Part shown: positions 29,007 to 38,681 of the stretch, in pieces
Layout of the letters: each line of letters begins with the position of its first letter
Numbering within the stretch: position 1 is the stretch's first letter
Source of the DNA: Massilia sp. Leaf139
GTDB taxonomy: Bacteria; Pseudomonadota; Gammaproteobacteria; Burkholderiales; Burkholderiaceae_D
DNA: 64,000 nucleotides
Reading direction: 5' to 3'
Assembly (NCBI RefSeq): GCF_001424165.1
Contig: NZ_LMOJ01000001.1
Coordinates: forward strand, 89,194-153,193
Translations under genes and position numbers: made by a program
The notes under the pieces: model-generated
Told to the model about the DNA's origin: nothing
The model's database searches: none
The model's input: only the letters and a program-made list of their open reading frames with translations

Positions 29007-29882
29007 ATGATTAAGGGCAGCATTGTAGCAATCGTCACGCCGATGTTCGAAGACGGCAGCCTCGACAAGAATGGCCTGCGCAAGTTGATCGACTGGCACG
29101 TGGACGAAGGCACCGACGGCATCGTCATCGTCGGCACCACCGGCGAATCCGCCACCGTCACGCCGGAAGAGCACGTCGAACTGATCAAGCTGACCGTGGA
29201 TCACGTTGGCGGCCGTATTCCGGTGATCGCCGGCAGCGGCGGCAACTCCACCGCCGAAGCCATCGCACTGACCCGCGCCGCCAAGGAAGTGGGCGCCGAC
29301 GCCTCCCTGCAGGTGGTGCCGTACTATAACCGTCCGACCCAGGAAGGCATGTACCGCCACTTCAAGGCGATCGCAGAAGCGGTCGACCTGCCGGTCATCC
29401 TGTACAACGTGCCGGGCCGCACCGTGGCCGACATGAGCAACGAGACGATCGCGCGCCTGGCGCCGATCGACAATATCGTCGGCGTGAAAGATGCGACCGG
29501 CAATATCGGCCGCGGCATCGAGCTGCTGCGCATGGTGGATACATCCTTCGCCGTCTACTCGGGCGACGATCCGACCGCGATGGCGCTGATGTTCTGCGGC
29601 GGCGCCGGCAATATCTCCGTCACCGCCAACGTCGCGCCGCGCGCCATGCACGAGCTGTGCGTGGCCGCCATGGCGGGCGACATCGCCCGCGCCATCGAGA
29701 TCAACAACAGCGTGCTCGACCTGCATGCCAAGCTGTTCGTCGAACCGAACCCGGTGCCGGTCAAGTGGGCGCTGGCCGAGATGGGCAAGATGCCGGCCGG
29801 CCTGCGCCTGCCGCTCGCGCCCCTGTCGGAACCGTTCCACGACACCGTCAGCAGCGCCTTGCGCGCCGCCGGCCTGGTGTAG
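29007..29882 (+). CDS. dapA: 4-hydroxy-tetrahydrodipicolinate synthase
   Basis: 291 aa. Condenses pyruvate with aspartate semialdehyde in lysine/diaminopimelate synthesis. Motifs: [34 protein letters not shown] (the Thr-Thr relay), [14 protein letters not shown] (Tyr), ILYNVPGRT, and the Schiff-base Lys in [11 protein letters not shown]; Arg region [12 protein letters not shown]. Full length. A TACAAT -10 box is visible at 28968-28973 without a clear -35 box. dapA-bamC order matches E. coli and many proteobacteria, where bamC was first called dapX/nlpB. Confidence 0.98.
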   Translation: MIKGSIVAIVTPMFEDGSLDKNGLRKLIDWHVDEGTDGIVIVGTTGESATVTPEEHVELIKLTVDHVGGRIPVIAGSGGNSTAEAIALTRAAKEVGADASLQVVPYYNRPTQEGMYRHFKAIAEAVDLPVILYNVPGRTVADMSNETIARLAPIDNIVGVKDATGNIGRGIELLRMVDTSFAVYSGDDPTAMALMFCGGAGNISVTANVAPRAMHELCVAAMAGDIARAIEINNSVLDLHAKLFVEPNPVPVKWALAEMGKMPAGLRLPLAPLSEPFHDTVSSALRAAGLV

Positions 29883-29954
29883 CCATCTTCGCAATCCTCG
29901 CATTCCTGATCTCCTCTGCGAGGGTTTCCGTTTACCGATCTGAATCGTAACGAT

Positions 29955-31130
29955 ATGACTAAAAGCAACAAGAAGACTTTCCCGCTGATGGACGTTTCCG
30001 CGCCTGTGCGCGTGCTGGCCATCGGCGCCATGGCGCTCTCCATGGCGGCATGCACCACCGTGTTCGAATCCGACAAGGTGGATTACAAGTCGTCCAAGAA
30101 GGCCGCGCCGCTGGACGTGCCGCCGGATCTGACCCAGCTCGCCAAGGACAATCGTTATGCCGTGCCGGAAGGCCGCGGCGTCGCCACCGCATCGGGCATG
30201 CAGCAGGGCGCTACCGCCCAGGCCGGTTCGATCGTCGTGCCGGCTGCTGCTGGCGCCGCCGTCGGCCCGGTCTCGACCGAGGCCGTCCGCGTCGAGCGCG
30301 CCGGCGACCAGCGCTGGCTGGTCGTCAAGCAGACGCCTGAACAGCTCTGGCCGCAGGTGCGCCAGTTCTGGGAAGACGCCGGCTTCCCGCTGGCCTCCGA
30401 GTCGGCCGCAACCGGCATCATGGAAACCGAATGGGCCGAGAACCGTTCGAAGATCCCGCAGGACATCGTGCGCCGCACCCTCGGCCGCGTGTTCGACCGC
30501 GCCTATTCGACCGGCGAGCGCGACAAGTACCGCACCCGCCTCGAGCGCCTGCCGGACGGCTCGACCGAGATCTACATCAGCCACCGCGGCGCCGAGGAAG
30601 TGCTGGTCGGCGCCCAGAAGGAAACCACCACCTGGACCGTGCGCCCGAACGATCCGGCCCTCGAAGCCCAGTTCCTGGCGCGCCTGGTCGCACGCCTGAC
30701 CGGCGCCACCGAGCCGGCCGCCGTGAAGTCGGCCGAAGCGACCGTCGCCAACGCCGCCCCGGCGCCGCAGCACGCCAAGCTGGTCGGCGACCGCGTGGAA
30801 GTGGACGAAGGCTTCGACCGCGCCTGGCGCCGTGTCGGCCTGGCGCTGGATCGCGTCGGCTTCACCGTCGAAGACCGCGACCGCGTGCAGGGCGTGTACT
30901 TCGTGCGCTACATCGATCCGGACGGCTCGAACCAGGAAGGCTTCCTCAAGCGCCTGTTCAGCTTCGGCGACTCCGACAAGGCCAAGGAAGCCCAGCGCTA
31001 CCGCGTGCTGGTCAAGGCCGAGCCGAATGCCAGCGTGAGCAGCGTGACGGTGCAGGACAATGCGGGCAATACCGATGCCTCGCCGACCGGGAAGAAGATC
31101 CTGTCGCTGTTGAACGACGAGCTGAAGTAA
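29955..31130 (+). CDS. bamC: outer-membrane assembly lipoprotein BamC
   Basis: 391 aa. Lipoprotein of the Bam complex that inserts beta-barrel proteins. The lipobox is LSMAAC with the Cys at about residue 33, preceded by a slightly long signal region that could instead begin at the Met in LMDVSAPVRV (29988). The conserved unstructured N-terminal segment VFESDKVDYKSSKKAAPLDV is followed by PPDLTQLAKDNRY, then two helix-grip domains (RWLVVKQTPEQLWPQVRQF and VEVDEGFDRAWRRVGLALDR). A strong terminator follows. Located directly after dapA, 72 bases apart. Confidence 0.93.
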   Translation: MTKSNKKTFPLMDVSAPVRVLAIGAMALSMAACTTVFESDKVDYKSSKKAAPLDVPPDLTQLAKDNRYAVPEGRGVATASGMQQGATAQAGSIVVPAAAGAAVGPVSTEAVRVERAGDQRWLVVKQTPEQLWPQVRQFWEDAGFPLASESAATGIMETEWAENRSKIPQDIVRRTLGRVFDRAYSTGERDKYRTRLERLPDGSTEIYISHRGAEEVLVGAQKETTTWTVRPNDPALEAQFLARLVARLTGATEPAAVKSAEATVANAAPAPQHAKLVGDRVEVDEGFDRAWRRVGLALDRVGFTVEDRDRVQGVYFVRYIDPDGSNQEGFLKRLFSFGDSDKAKEAQRYRVLVKAEPNASVSSVTVQDNAGNTDASPTGKKILSLLNDELK

Positions 31131-31148
31131 TCGTCGTTGGCGTGAATG

Positions 31149-31178
31149 AAAAAACCGGCCTGTGTGGCCGGTTTTTTT
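31149..31178 (+). terminator. intrinsic terminator of bamC
   Basis: ACCGGCC/GGCCGGT stem flanked by A and T tracts, seven T at the end, 18 bases after the stop codon. Confidence 0.93.
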
Positions 31179-31260
31179 ATGCGTGAGTTTCGATATGCAT
31201 CAGCCGGAACGCGGGCATGCCCAATGAATCCGGCATCAATGCCATTGGCATCGATGCCCC

Positions 31261-31326
31261 CGTACGGTGCACAACCGCCAGTTGATGACCGGTGTGCACC
31301 GTAGGGTGGGCATGCCCACGCGTTAC
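31261..31326. repeat. GTGGGC-family repeat with partial second arm
   Basis: GTAGGGTGGGCATGCCCACG core at 31301-31320 followed by CGTTAC; CGTACGGTGCAC at 31261 and GGTGTGCACCGTAG at 31291 make an incomplete inverted pair. The wording CGGTGTGCACCG is shared in part with the 60419-60497 copy. Confidence 0.75.
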
Positions 31327-31382
31327 GTCCCGTTGCGCACCGCACCGGCTAGAAAAGCCACGAAACTCCAACGCACAGACGA

Positions 31383-31410
31383 AAAAAAACCGGCCCGCAG
31401 GCCGGTTTTT
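31383..31410. terminator. terminator of the Ala/Thr-rich lipoprotein gene
   Basis: ACCGGCC/GGCCGGT with four-base loop between an A tract and a T tract, so it can work on both strands; 18 bases past the stop of the minus-strand gene. Its stem is the same as the bamC terminator. Confidence 0.85.
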
Positions 31411-31427
31411 CCTCAGCGAGTAGCTGA

Positions 31428-31724
31428 TTACTTCTTAGCAGCGTCAGCAGCGACGTCAGCAGCGGTCGAAGCGGCCGAAGCAGCGTCAGCAGCAGCAGCC
31501 GAAGCGGTTGCAGCAGCAGCAGCAGCGTCAGCGGCTGGGGTAGCAGCTGCGTCGGTGGTGGTGGTGGTGGTTGCAGCTGGAGCAGCAGCGTCGGTGGTGG
31601 TGGTGGTGGTCGTTGCAGCAGGTGCTTCAACAGCAGCTGGGGTGGTGGTGGTTGCTTCTTCTTTCTTCGAGCAAGCAGCCAGGGCAACGGCCATCAGGGA
31701 GACGATCAGCAGGGATTTTTTCAT
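31428..31724 (-). CDS. small Ala/Thr-rich repeat lipoprotein
   Basis: 98 aa. Lipoprotein signal MKKSLLIVSLMAVALAACSK with the lipid-bearing Cys at residue 18. The mature part is low complexity: two tandem copies of a Thr6-7-Asp-Ala3 block, then alternating Ala, Asp and Ser ending DVAADAAKK. Only charged residues near the lipid (KKEE) and at the end (KK) break the pattern. It should be an extended or helical envelope lipoprotein; function unknown. The DNA shows the matching GTGGTG and GCAGCA runs, prone to length change. ATG 31724 has a purine-rich AAGGAAAAACC upstream. Flanked by an unusually AT-rich 268-base leader. Confidence 0.82.
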   Translation of the reverse strand: MKKSLLIVSLMAVALAACSKKEEATTTTPAAVEAPAATTTTTTTDAAAPAATTTTTTDAAATPAADAAAAAATASAAAADAASAASTAADVAADAAKK

Positions 31725-31764
31725 GGTTTTTCCTTAATTAAGTAAGTACTTGTTGTTGCGATTA

Positions 31765-31782
31765 ATAATTACCGGTAATTAT
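31765..31782. promoter_or_regulatory. perfect 18-base palindrome upstream of the lipoprotein gene
   Basis: ATAATTACCGGTAATTAT is fully symmetric, centred 49 bases before the ATG in a stretch (31725-31992) far more AT-rich than the rest of the window. Probable operator for a dimeric regulator of the lipoprotein gene. Confidence 0.5.
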
Positions 31783-31992
31783 CGCTCTTTTGGAATTCTC
31801 GTAGCTTTCATACTGGTAACAGTGCTTGATAGACAACGGAACCTTCCTAACCCGATATTATAGCCAAATTTACTGAATCGCAATAGAAAACAGATGCCAA
31901 AATGGAAGTATTTTGTGACTTGCTAAGCTTCATTTTGTTACAAGATGCTACAAGCATCAATATTGCGATTTATATATTGCTTTATGGCTAAT

Positions 31993-32472
31993 TTACAGTC
32001 CTGTGACAGTCGCTGAGAGTGTCACGCGAGACTCTTCCCACAGTGCTTCGAAGCGGTGCGCCGGCAGCTCGACGGCAGCCGGCGCATCGAACGCCGCCTC
32101 GCCGCGCATGTGATCGCAATGAAAACGCCGCACCACATGCACGCCATCGGCCAAGGCGAGCGAATCGGACAGATGCCGCAGCGAGCGTGGACTCTGACGG
32201 CATTCGATCTGTTCATTGTAGTAACGCGCGAGACCCAGAAAGCGTGGACACGATCGCTCGATAAATGTGGTGTCGTGCAGGGCCAGGCGCAGCAGGCCGC
32301 CGCCGCGCAGGAAGGCGCGCAGGGTTGCCTCGACATCGGGCACACCCAGCGGAAAGGCAGAGAAGTCCGGGTCGAACAGGTCGATGCGGGTGGTGGCCCG
32401 GACGAGCAGGGCGCGCCACTGCGCCTGGAGGTCGCGGCGCATATCGAAACGGATGACGGTCGGCGCGTCCAT
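31993..32472 (-). CDS. uncharacterised protein downstream of the L16 hydroxylase gene
   Basis: 159 aa, no signal peptide or membrane helix. The layout (MRRDLQAQWRALLVRATTRI, IDLFDPDFSAFPLG, VEATLRAFLRGGGLLRLALH, CPRFLGLARYYNEQIECRQS, VHVVRRFHCDHMRGEAAFD) resembles half of a phospholipase-D-like fold in which strand and helix positions are kept but no HKD motif is seen. I recall this as a betaproteobacterial domain of unknown function (DUF7931-like), low confidence. It begins 14 bases after the roxA-type gene, so it is very likely in its operon. A nucleic-acid or ribosome-linked role would be a guess. Confidence 0.7.
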   Translation of the reverse strand: MDAPTVIRFDMRRDLQAQWRALLVRATTRIDLFDPDFSAFPLGVPDVEATLRAFLRGGGLLRLALHDTTFIERSCPRFLGLARYYNEQIECRQSPRSLRHLSDSLALADGVHVVRRFHCDHMRGEAAFDAPAAVELPAHRFEALWEESRVTLSATVTGL

Positions 32473-32486
32473 GCTCCTTGCCCCTT

Positions 32487-33608
32487 TTAGCCCAGCTCGA
32501 CCCAGCCGTCCTGGTACCAGGTGTAGAGCGCTTCGAGCACGTCGTCCGAGGCTCGCGCCAGCGCCTCACCGCTCAGGCGCCGTTCGTTAGCCAGCAGGTC
32601 GAGGACAATTTTGTCCGCACGGCTGACCGCGAAGGATTCGCCGTTGATGAACACGTGCTTGCCGCGGTAGAGCATCAAGGTCTTCGGCGACAGCTTCAGG
32701 CCACGCTTGGCCGCCGTCTCCATGAAGCGTCCCACGACCAGCGGCTTCGCCGGCGGCGTGAAGAACACGTTGTGCTTGGGTTCGGACATGTACTCGCCGA
32801 AGAAGACAGTCACGTCTTCCTCGTCCCAGCGCACCTTGTTGAGTTCTTCGGTGATGGCACCGAGCATCTCGCGCGGGATCTCGGCCGGGTTCTTGGCCGG
32901 CTGCAGATCCGGATCGGCATACCGGCCGGGCAGGTCGATCGAATCGGCCATGAACTGCAGGAAGGCTTCGCCGATTTCCTGGAAGGAGGGCGAGCGGAAC
33001 CCGATCGAATAGGTCATGCACTCGCCCTCGGCCACGCCGTCGTGGGCGTAGTGCGGCGGCAGGTAGAGCATGTCGCCCGGTTCCAGCACGAATTCCTCGT
33101 CCGGCGTGAAGTTCGAGAGAATCTTCAGGGGCATGCCTTCGACCAGCGACAGATCCTGCTGGGCGCTGATCTTCCAGCGGCGCTTGCCGTGCGCCTGCAG
33201 CAGAAACACGTCGTAGGAATCGAAGTGGGGGCCGACACCGCCGCCGTCCGTCGCATAGCTGACCATCAGGTCGTCCAGGCGCGCATCGGGCAGGAAGCGG
33301 AACTCGCGCAGGAGCGCGTCGGCGCGTTCATCGAACAGGTTCACGCCCTGGACGAGCAGCGTCCATTCGCGCTGGGTGCGCGGCGGCAGTTCGGTCAGCG
33401 GGCCGTGCTGCATGTCCCACTGGCCGTCGACACTGGTCACCAGGCGCGACTCGACGTGGTTCTTCGCGGCGGCCTCGGCGAGCTTGTCGAGCTTGAGCAG
33501 CGGCTTGAAGCCGGGGATGGCGTTGCGGATCAGGAGCGGTTTCTTGTGCCAGTAATCGCGCAGGAACTGGGCGGGGGTGATGTTCCCGAGGAGCTGTAAT
33601 TTTTTCAT
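32487..33608 (-). CDS. roxA: cupin (JmjC-like) ribosomal protein L16 arginine hydroxylase
   Basis: 373 aa. Iron/2-oxoglutarate oxygenase of the YcfD/RoxA family, which hydroxylates an arginine of ribosomal protein uL16. The iron triad is visible as GPHFDSYDVFLLQ (His-x-Asp) and LPPHYAHDGVAEG (distal His); KRRWKIS supplies the 2-oxoglutarate-binding residues. N-terminus FLRDYWHKKPLLIRNAIPGF is typical, and a winged-helix-like C-terminal region follows (about residues 280-373). Start ATG 33608. Followed by the uncharacterised 159-aa gene. Confidence 0.93.
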   Translation of the reverse strand: MKKLQLLGNITPAQFLRDYWHKKPLLIRNAIPGFKPLLKLDKLAEAAAKNHVESRLVTSVDGQWDMQHGPLTELPPRTQREWTLLVQGVNLFDERADALLREFRFLPDARLDDLMVSYATDGGGVGPHFDSYDVFLLQAHGKRRWKISAQQDLSLVEGMPLKILSNFTPDEEFVLEPGDMLYLPPHYAHDGVAEGECMTYSIGFRSPSFQEIGEAFLQFMADSIDLPGRYADPDLQPAKNPAEIPREMLGAITEELNKVRWDEEDVTVFFGEYMSEPKHNVFFTPPAKPLVVGRFMETAAKRGLKLSPKTLMLYRGKHVFINGESFAVSRADKIVLDLLANERRLSGEALARASDDVLEALYTWYQDGWVELG

Positions 33609-33699
33609 GGCTCAATTATAACCACCCCGCATCCTTCAACAGCGCGGGCGCCGGCGGAGGAAGGGTATAATCCGCTCCTTACAACGAAAGGAAACTCCG

Positions 33700-34242
33700 A
33701 TGAAGATTGCCAAGAATACGGTCGTGACGGTCAACTACAAACTGTCGGATGCACAGAACAACCTGATCGAAGAAGGCGCGCAGCCGATGGTCTATCTGCA
33801 CGGCGGTTACGAGAACACCCTGCCGAAGATCGAAGAGGAACTCGACGGCAAGGAAGTGGGCTACGCATCGACCCTGCAGGTCGAGCCGGACGACGCCTTT
33901 GGCGACTACGATGCCGAGCTGGTGAAAGTGGAAGACCGCTCGCGCCTGCCGGAGCCGCTGGAAGTGGGCATGCAGTTCGAAGGCATGGCCGACGGCGCAG
34001 ACGACGAGCCGATGATCTTCACGGTGACCGAAATCGCCGACGACAAGGTCGTCCTCGACGGTAACCACCCGCTGGCTGGCATGGCCCTGCGCTTCGAACT
34101 GTCCGTGGTCGATGTGCGCGCCGCCACCGACGAGGAAATCGCCCACGGCCACGTGCATGGCGCCCACGGCCATCACCATGGCGAAGAAGCCGTCGGCGAC
34201 AGCGACGAGGGCGACCACTTCCGTAGCCAGCCGCTGCATTAA
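33700..34242 (+). CDS. slyD: FKBP-type peptidyl-prolyl isomerase SlyD
   Basis: 180 aa. FKBP domain with the IF (insert-in-flap) chaperone domain: VVTVNYKLSDAQNNLIEEGA, PMVYLHGGYENTLPKIEEEL, VEPDDAFGDYDAELV, then DGNHPLAGMALRFELSVVDV. The C-terminal tail HGHVHGAHGHHHGEE is His-rich and should bind nickel or other metals, as in E. coli SlyD, which helps hydrogenase maturation; no hydrogenase gene is in the window. ATG 33700 after AAAGGAAACTCCG. Monocistronic; divergent from roxA. Confidence 0.95.
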   Translation: MKIAKNTVVTVNYKLSDAQNNLIEEGAQPMVYLHGGYENTLPKIEEELDGKEVGYASTLQVEPDDAFGDYDAELVKVEDRSRLPEPLEVGMQFEGMADGADDEPMIFTVTEIADDKVVLDGNHPLAGMALRFELSVVDVRAATDEEIAHGHVHGAHGHHHGEEAVGDSDEGDHFRSQPLH

Positions 34243-34283
34243 TTATTGTTTATAGGGTTCATGTGGGGCGTAGCGGGGAATTC

Positions 34284-34427
34284 GGGCAGCATGCTGCCCG
34301 CCCGTGAAGCGCCCTGCCCGACAGGGCAGGGCACAGGGCGCCCGGTGAAACCGTGGGCGATGCCATTGGCATCGCCCACCCCTACAACGGTGGCGTAACG
34401 TAGGGTGGGCACTCCGTGCCCACGCGT
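34284..34427. repeat. cluster of four hairpins including a GTGGGC element
   Basis: In order: palindrome GGGCAGCATGCTGCCC (34284-34299); CCCTGCCC-gaca-GGGCAGGG (34312-34331); GTGGGCGATGCC-att-GGCATCGCCCAC (34353-34379); and the dispersed element GTAGGGTGGGCACTCCGTGC through CCACGCGT (34400-34427). No gene in 34243-34477. Confidence 0.8.
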
Positions 34428-34477
34428 GAATGCGCCGCCGTGTTAGCGCCGTTCGTTCGTCGCATCCGGCGCATCAA

Positions 34478-35437
34478 TCACTCCCCCGCATCCTTCAGGC
34501 TGAACAAGGCCTTCTCCCCCGGCGTCACCTTCACCTCCACCGCCTCGCCCCCGATCGACACATGGCCGATATTCTCGCGCCATTCGATCGCCGGCTTGCC
34601 CTTCTTCGGCAGCGGCGCACTGTCGACCAGCAGCACCTTGCCCTCGAAGCGCTTGGCCAGCGCCTGCACCTGCTTGCGCACGGCCGCAAAGCCGTCCTGG
34701 GCCGCCGGCGCCCGCCGCAGCAGGCCGCGCAGGCCGGTCGGTTCGAGCTGCAGTGGTTTCAGGTCGCCTTCCGAAAACAGCACGATCGCATCGACCTTGT
34801 CGCGCCGCGCCAGCGTGAACAGGCGATTCAGCCAGAAGCGCGTCGCCACCAGCCGGTCTTCGTATTCGCTGTTGCGCCCGGCCGCGGCAAGGTAATGGTT
34901 GTTGTTGGCGGGGAGGTTCACGGTGGCGTACAGCACCGAATCCACGCTCCAGTGTGCGTTCTCGGCATAGCCGCGAAAACGCGGGCTGGTCGAGAGCCGG
35001 GTCAGCGCCAGCTTCTTCGCGCCGAGTGCATTCGGCTCGCCGTGGAACAGTTCGCGCAACCGGTTCAGGCGCTCGACGGCATTCGTGCGGCCGGCCGAGT
35101 TGCGGCACTCCGTCCAGTCGCTGCCGGCAGGGAGCACGATGACGGGCCGCTTGGCCTTGTCGACCAGGTCGCGCCGTTCTCCATACAGCTTGTCGCCGCA
35201 AGGCTCGCTCGCCGCCTTGATGCCGGTGACGACGACAAAGGCGAGCGACTTCTCGCTCGTCTCCGCCAGCGCCTTTTTGAAACCCTGGTCGCCCGGCTTG
35301 CCGAAGCTGTGGCCGATGACGCCGAAGCGATGCGGATCGGCCGCCTCGCGGGCGCCGTCGTAGGCGACCGCCCCCATCGGTGCCGCCAGCAGCGTCGCCA
35401 GCAGAAGAGGATACAAAAGCGGGCGCAGGCGCGGCAT
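34478..35437 (-). CDS. secreted protein of unknown function downstream of mutS
   Basis: 319 aa with a signal peptide ([20 protein letters not shown], cleavage after VAY or near). The mature region starts ADPHRFGVIGHSFGKPGDQG and includes FVVVTGIKAASEPCGDKLYG, VIVLPAGSDWTECRNSAGRT and AHWSVDSVLYATVNLPANNN. The layout and the AHWSVDSVLYATVNLPANNN segment look like a calcineurin-type or metallophosphatase-like fold, with two Cys that could form a disulfide, but I cannot assign metal ligands. Its ATG overlaps the mutS stop by one base (TGATG), so it is translationally coupled to a DNA-repair gene although exported; a functional link is doubtful. Confidence 0.72.
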   Translation of the reverse strand: MPRLRPLLYPLLLATLLAAPMGAVAYDGAREAADPHRFGVIGHSFGKPGDQGFKKALAETSEKSLAFVVVTGIKAASEPCGDKLYGERRDLVDKAKRPVIVLPAGSDWTECRNSAGRTNAVERLNRLRELFHGEPNALGAKKLALTRLSTSPRFRGYAENAHWSVDSVLYATVNLPANNNHYLAAAGRNSEYEDRLVATRFWLNRLFTLARRDKVDAIVLFSEGDLKPLQLEPTGLRGLLRRAPAAQDGFAAVRKQVQALAKRFEGKVLLVDSAPLPKKGKPAIEWRENIGHVSIGGEAVEVKVTPGEKALFSLKDAGE

Positions 35438-38112
35438 CAGGCGGCCAAGCGCTTCAGTTCGTACAGCCGCTCGAGCGCTTCGCGCGGGGTAAGCGCGTCC
35501 GGATCGAGCGCGTCGAGCGCATCGAGCAGGGCCGGCGGGACGGCCGGCGCCGCAGCCGGCGCGGCTTCCTCGGGCTCCGCTTGTTCAAGTTCCGGTTCGT
35601 CGCAGGGCAGGGCGAACAGGTCGAGCTGCGGCGTGCTGCCCACCGCCTGCGATTCGAGGCGCGCCAGGTGCTTGCGCGCGGCCTTGATCACGCCTGGGGG
35701 CACGCCCGCCAGCTGCGCCACCTGCAGGCCATAGCTCTGCGAAGCCGGGCCGTCCTGCACTGCGTGCAGGAACACGATGGTGTCCTTGTGCTCGACCGCC
35801 GACAGGTGCACGTTGGCCGCGCTCGGGTGGGTCTCGGGCAGCTGGGTCAGCTCGAAATAATGGGTCGCGAACAGGGTGAAGCTGCGGCTGTTGTCGATCA
35901 GGTGGCGCGCGATCGCCCAGGCCAGCGCCAGGCCGTCGAAGGTCGAGGTGCCGCGCCCGACCTCGTCCATCAGCACCAGCGAATGCTCGGTGGCGCCGTT
36001 CAGGATCGCGGCCGACTCCGTCATCTCGACCATGAAAGTCGAACGTCCGCCGGCCAGGTCGTCGTTGGCGCCGATGCGGGTGAAGATGCGGTCGATCGGG
36101 CCGATGGTGGCGCTGGTGGCCGGCACATAGCTGCCCACATAGGCCAGCAGCACGATCAGCGCGGTCTGGCGCATGAAGGTCGATTTACCGCCCATGTTCG
36201 GGCCGGTGATCAGGAGCAGGCGCCGTTCGTTCGAGAGTTTGCAGTCGTTGGCGATGAAGCGCTCGATCTGGCGCTCCACCACCGGATGGCGGCCCTCGAC
36301 GATGCTCAGGCAAGGCGCATCGACCAGGTTCGGCGCGCACCAGTTGTGGCGCAGCGCATGGCCGGCGAGCGCCACCAGCGTGTCGAGCTGGGCCAGGCCC
36401 TGCGCGATCTTCTGCAGCTCGACGATGTGCGGCGCCAGGCAGGCCAGCAGCTCGTCGTACAAGGCCTTTTCGCGCACTAGCGCCTTGTCCTGGGCCGACA
36501 GGGCCTTGTCCTCGAAGGCCTTCAGTTCCGGCGTGATGTAGCGCTCGCAGTTCTTCAGCGTCTGGCGGCGGCGGTAGTCGTCCGGCACCTTGTCGGCCTG
36601 GCCGTTGGTGACTTCGATATAGAAGCCGTGCACCCGGTTGTACTCGACGCGCAGGTTGGCGATGCCCGTGCGGGCGCGCTCGCGCGTTTCGAGGTCGACC
36701 AGGAACTGGCCGGCGTTCTCCGACAGCGCGCGCAGTTCGTCGAGTTCGGCGTCGAAGCCGCGCGCAAACACGCCGCCGTCGCGCACCATGGCGCTCGGTT
36801 CCTCGGCCACCGCGCGCTCCAGCAGGTCGAGACAGGGAACCGGCGTGTCAATCGCATCGTGCAGCTCGCGCAGCAGGCAGGAGTCGCCCGGGATGAAGCA
36901 GCGCGCGACCTGCTGGCGCAGCGCCGGCAACTGCTTCAGGCCGTCGCGCAGGCTGGCCAGGTCGCGCGGGCGCACCGACAGCAGGGCGATGCGCGTCGTG
37001 ATGCGCTCGATGTCGGGCACGTCGTCGAGCGTGGCCGAGAGGCTGCTGGTGGCGTCGCCCTGGGCCAGGGCCTCGATCGCTTCATGGCGCGAACGCGCCA
37101 CGCGCTGGTCGCGCTTGGCATGGTGCAGCCAGTGGCGCAGCATGCGCGAACCCATGGCCGTGCGGCAGCCGTCCAGCAGCGAGAACAGGGTCGGCGCTTC
37201 CTGGCCGCGGATGGTTTCCGTCAGCTCCAGGTTGCGGCGGGTGGCGGCGTCGAGGCCGATGAATTCGTTCTCGCTCTCGACCGCCAGGCTTTTCACGTGC
37301 TGCAGGCCGCGGCCCTGGGTCGACTGCGCATAGCGCAGCAGCGCGCCGGCGGCACCAAACGCCGCGCCCAGGCCATCGGCGCCGAAGCCGGTGAGGGTGG
37401 CCACGCCGAGCTGCTCGAGCAGGGCCTTGTGGCCCTTGACCACGTCGAAATGCCAGTCCGGGACGCGCTGGGTATGGGCGAAGGGATTTTCTTCGAACAG
37501 GTCGCCGTTGTCGGCACGCAGGATCTCGGCCGGGGAGATGCGTTCGAGTTCCTGCGCCAGGCGCGCGCCGACCGTGCGCTCCTCGCCGGAAAACTCCATC
37601 AGGCGCAGTGCGCCGCTGGCCAGCGACAGCCAGGCCAGGCCCACCGTGCTCGATTTGCGCGCACTGACCGTGCACACGGCCAGCAGCGACCGTTCCGCCT
37701 TCTCGGGCAGCAGGTCGGAATCGGTCAGGGTGCCGGGTGTGACCACGCGCACCACCTTGCGCTCGACCGGGCCCTTGCTGGTCGCCGGGTCGCCGATCTG
37801 CTCGCAGATCGCGCAGGATTCGCCCAGCTTCACCAGCTTGGCCAGGTAGCCGTCGAGCGAATGGAAGGGCACGCCGCACATCTTGATCGGATTGCCGCCC
37901 GACGTACCGCGCGCGGTGAGCGTGATGCCGAGGATGCGCGCGGCCTTTTCAGCGTCCTCGTGGAACAGCTCGTAGAAGTCGCCCATGCGGTAGAACACCA
38001 GCATGGTGGGGTAGTCGGCCTTGATGCGCAGGTATTGCTGCATCATCGGTGTGACTTTTTCCGACGTTGCGCGAGCCGCGGCGGCGTTGATTTCGGTAGG
38101 GACGGTGGTCAT
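35437..38112 (-). CDS. mutS: DNA mismatch repair protein MutS
   Basis: 891 aa. Recognises mismatches and starts methyl-directed repair. Mismatch-binding motif [14 protein letters not shown] near the N-terminus (Phe-x-Glu as FYELF), connector, lever and clamp domains, then the ATPase: Walker [15 protein letters not shown], signature [14 protein letters not shown], Walker [19 protein letters not shown], and FATHYFELT. An acidic Ala/Pro-rich linker ([20 protein letters not shown]) precedes the C-terminal tetramerisation helix. ATG 38112 fits the family length; another Met lies at residue 23. Confidence 0.98.
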   Translation of the reverse strand: MTTVPTEINAAAARATSEKVTPMMQQYLRIKADYPTMLVFYRMGDFYELFHEDAEKAARILGITLTARGTSGGNPIKMCGVPFHSLDGYLAKLVKLGESCAICEQIGDPATSKGPVERKVVRVVTPGTLTDSDLLPEKAERSLLAVCTVSARKSSTVGLAWLSLASGALRLMEFSGEERTVGARLAQELERISPAEILRADNGDLFEENPFAHTQRVPDWHFDVVKGHKALLEQLGVATLTGFGADGLGAAFGAAGALLRYAQSTQGRGLQHVKSLAVESENEFIGLDAATRRNLELTETIRGQEAPTLFSLLDGCRTAMGSRMLRHWLHHAKRDQRVARSRHEAIEALAQGDATSSLSATLDDVPDIERITTRIALLSVRPRDLASLRDGLKQLPALRQQVARCFIPGDSCLLRELHDAIDTPVPCLDLLERAVAEEPSAMVRDGGVFARGFDAELDELRALSENAGQFLVDLETRERARTGIANLRVEYNRVHGFYIEVTNGQADKVPDDYRRRQTLKNCERYITPELKAFEDKALSAQDKALVREKALYDELLACLAPHIVELQKIAQGLAQLDTLVALAGHALRHNWCAPNLVDAPCLSIVEGRHPVVERQIERFIANDCKLSNERRLLLITGPNMGGKSTFMRQTALIVLLAYVGSYVPATSATIGPIDRIFTRIGANDDLAGGRSTFMVEMTESAAILNGATEHSLVLMDEVGRGTSTFDGLALAWAIARHLIDNSRSFTLFATHYFELTQLPETHPSAANVHLSAVEHKDTIVFLHAVQDGPASQSYGLQVAQLAGVPPGVIKAARKHLARLESQAVGSTPQLDLFALPCDEPELEQAEPEEAAPAAAPAVPPALLDALDALDPDALTPREALERLYELKRLAA

Positions 38113-38228
38113 GTCGATCGTAAGCGGGAAGCCCGGACTGCCGCCGGGCCAGGATCGCCATTCTACAACCTCCAGCCCGACAGCAGGATGCCATTGGGGC
38201 AGCGGCCGCCCGCGCGCGCGATGCCTGC

Positions 38229-38681
38229 CTAGCGGCGCAGCAGGGTGAGCACCGTCTCGATCTTGTAGGGCTTGGTCGCGAAGGGGTAGCGCCGCTCGCG
38301 GTCGGCGAGCAGGCCAGGGACGGTGTAGCCGGAGGTGAGGACAATTTTTACGCGAGGGAATAGTTCGCTGACGGCGTCCGCCAGCTGCAGCCCGTTCATG
38401 CCGGGCATCATGACATCGGAAAAGACGGCGTCGATGTCCTCGTCCTGCCCGAGGATGTGCAGCGCTTCCATGGCCGAGTTGGCGACGACGACGTCCAGGC
38501 CGCGGCTGCTGAGCAGGGCTTCGGCCAGGTCGGCCAGGTCGGCTTCGTCGTCGACGACCAGCACCTTGCGTACCAGGCCGGCCTCTCCGCAGGATTCCGC
38601 TTCACCTGCCTGATGCGCGCCCGCCGGGGCGGGCGGAACAGCTTTCGAAAACGACCAGCGCAGATTCGTCGTACCGTACAC
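38229..38681 (-). CDS. single-domain (CheY-like) response regulator
   Basis: About 150 aa: an N-terminal ~36-residue Ala/Pro/Glu-rich extension and one receiver domain. [20 protein letters not shown] gives the acidic pair, [12 protein letters not shown] the phospho-acceptor Asp, and [17 protein letters not shown] the conserved Lys. No output domain. The GTG at 38681 is used because GGGAG precedes it at six bases; no ATG exists before the domain, and a start nearer the domain would need a GTG or CTG. Divergent from the kinase block to its right, so it may receive phosphate from those kinases. Confidence 0.8.
   Translation of the reverse strand: MYGTTNLRWSFSKAVPPAPAGAHQAGEAESCGEAGLVRKVLVVDDEADLADLAEALLSSRGLDVVVANSAMEALHILGQDEDIDAVFSDVMMPGMNGLQLADAVSELFPRVKIVLTSGYTVPGLLADRERRYPFATKPYKIETVLTLLRR

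Noticed and set aside
31500..31640. Short tandem repeats suggesting a CRISPR array
   Set aside because: They are GTG and GCA codon runs inside the Ala/Thr-rich lipoprotein gene, with no unique spacers and no cas gene.
35437..38112. Functional link between mutS and the secreted 34478 gene because of their overlap
   Set aside because: The overlapping gene has a signal peptide and no repair motif; coupling alone is not evidence of a shared role.
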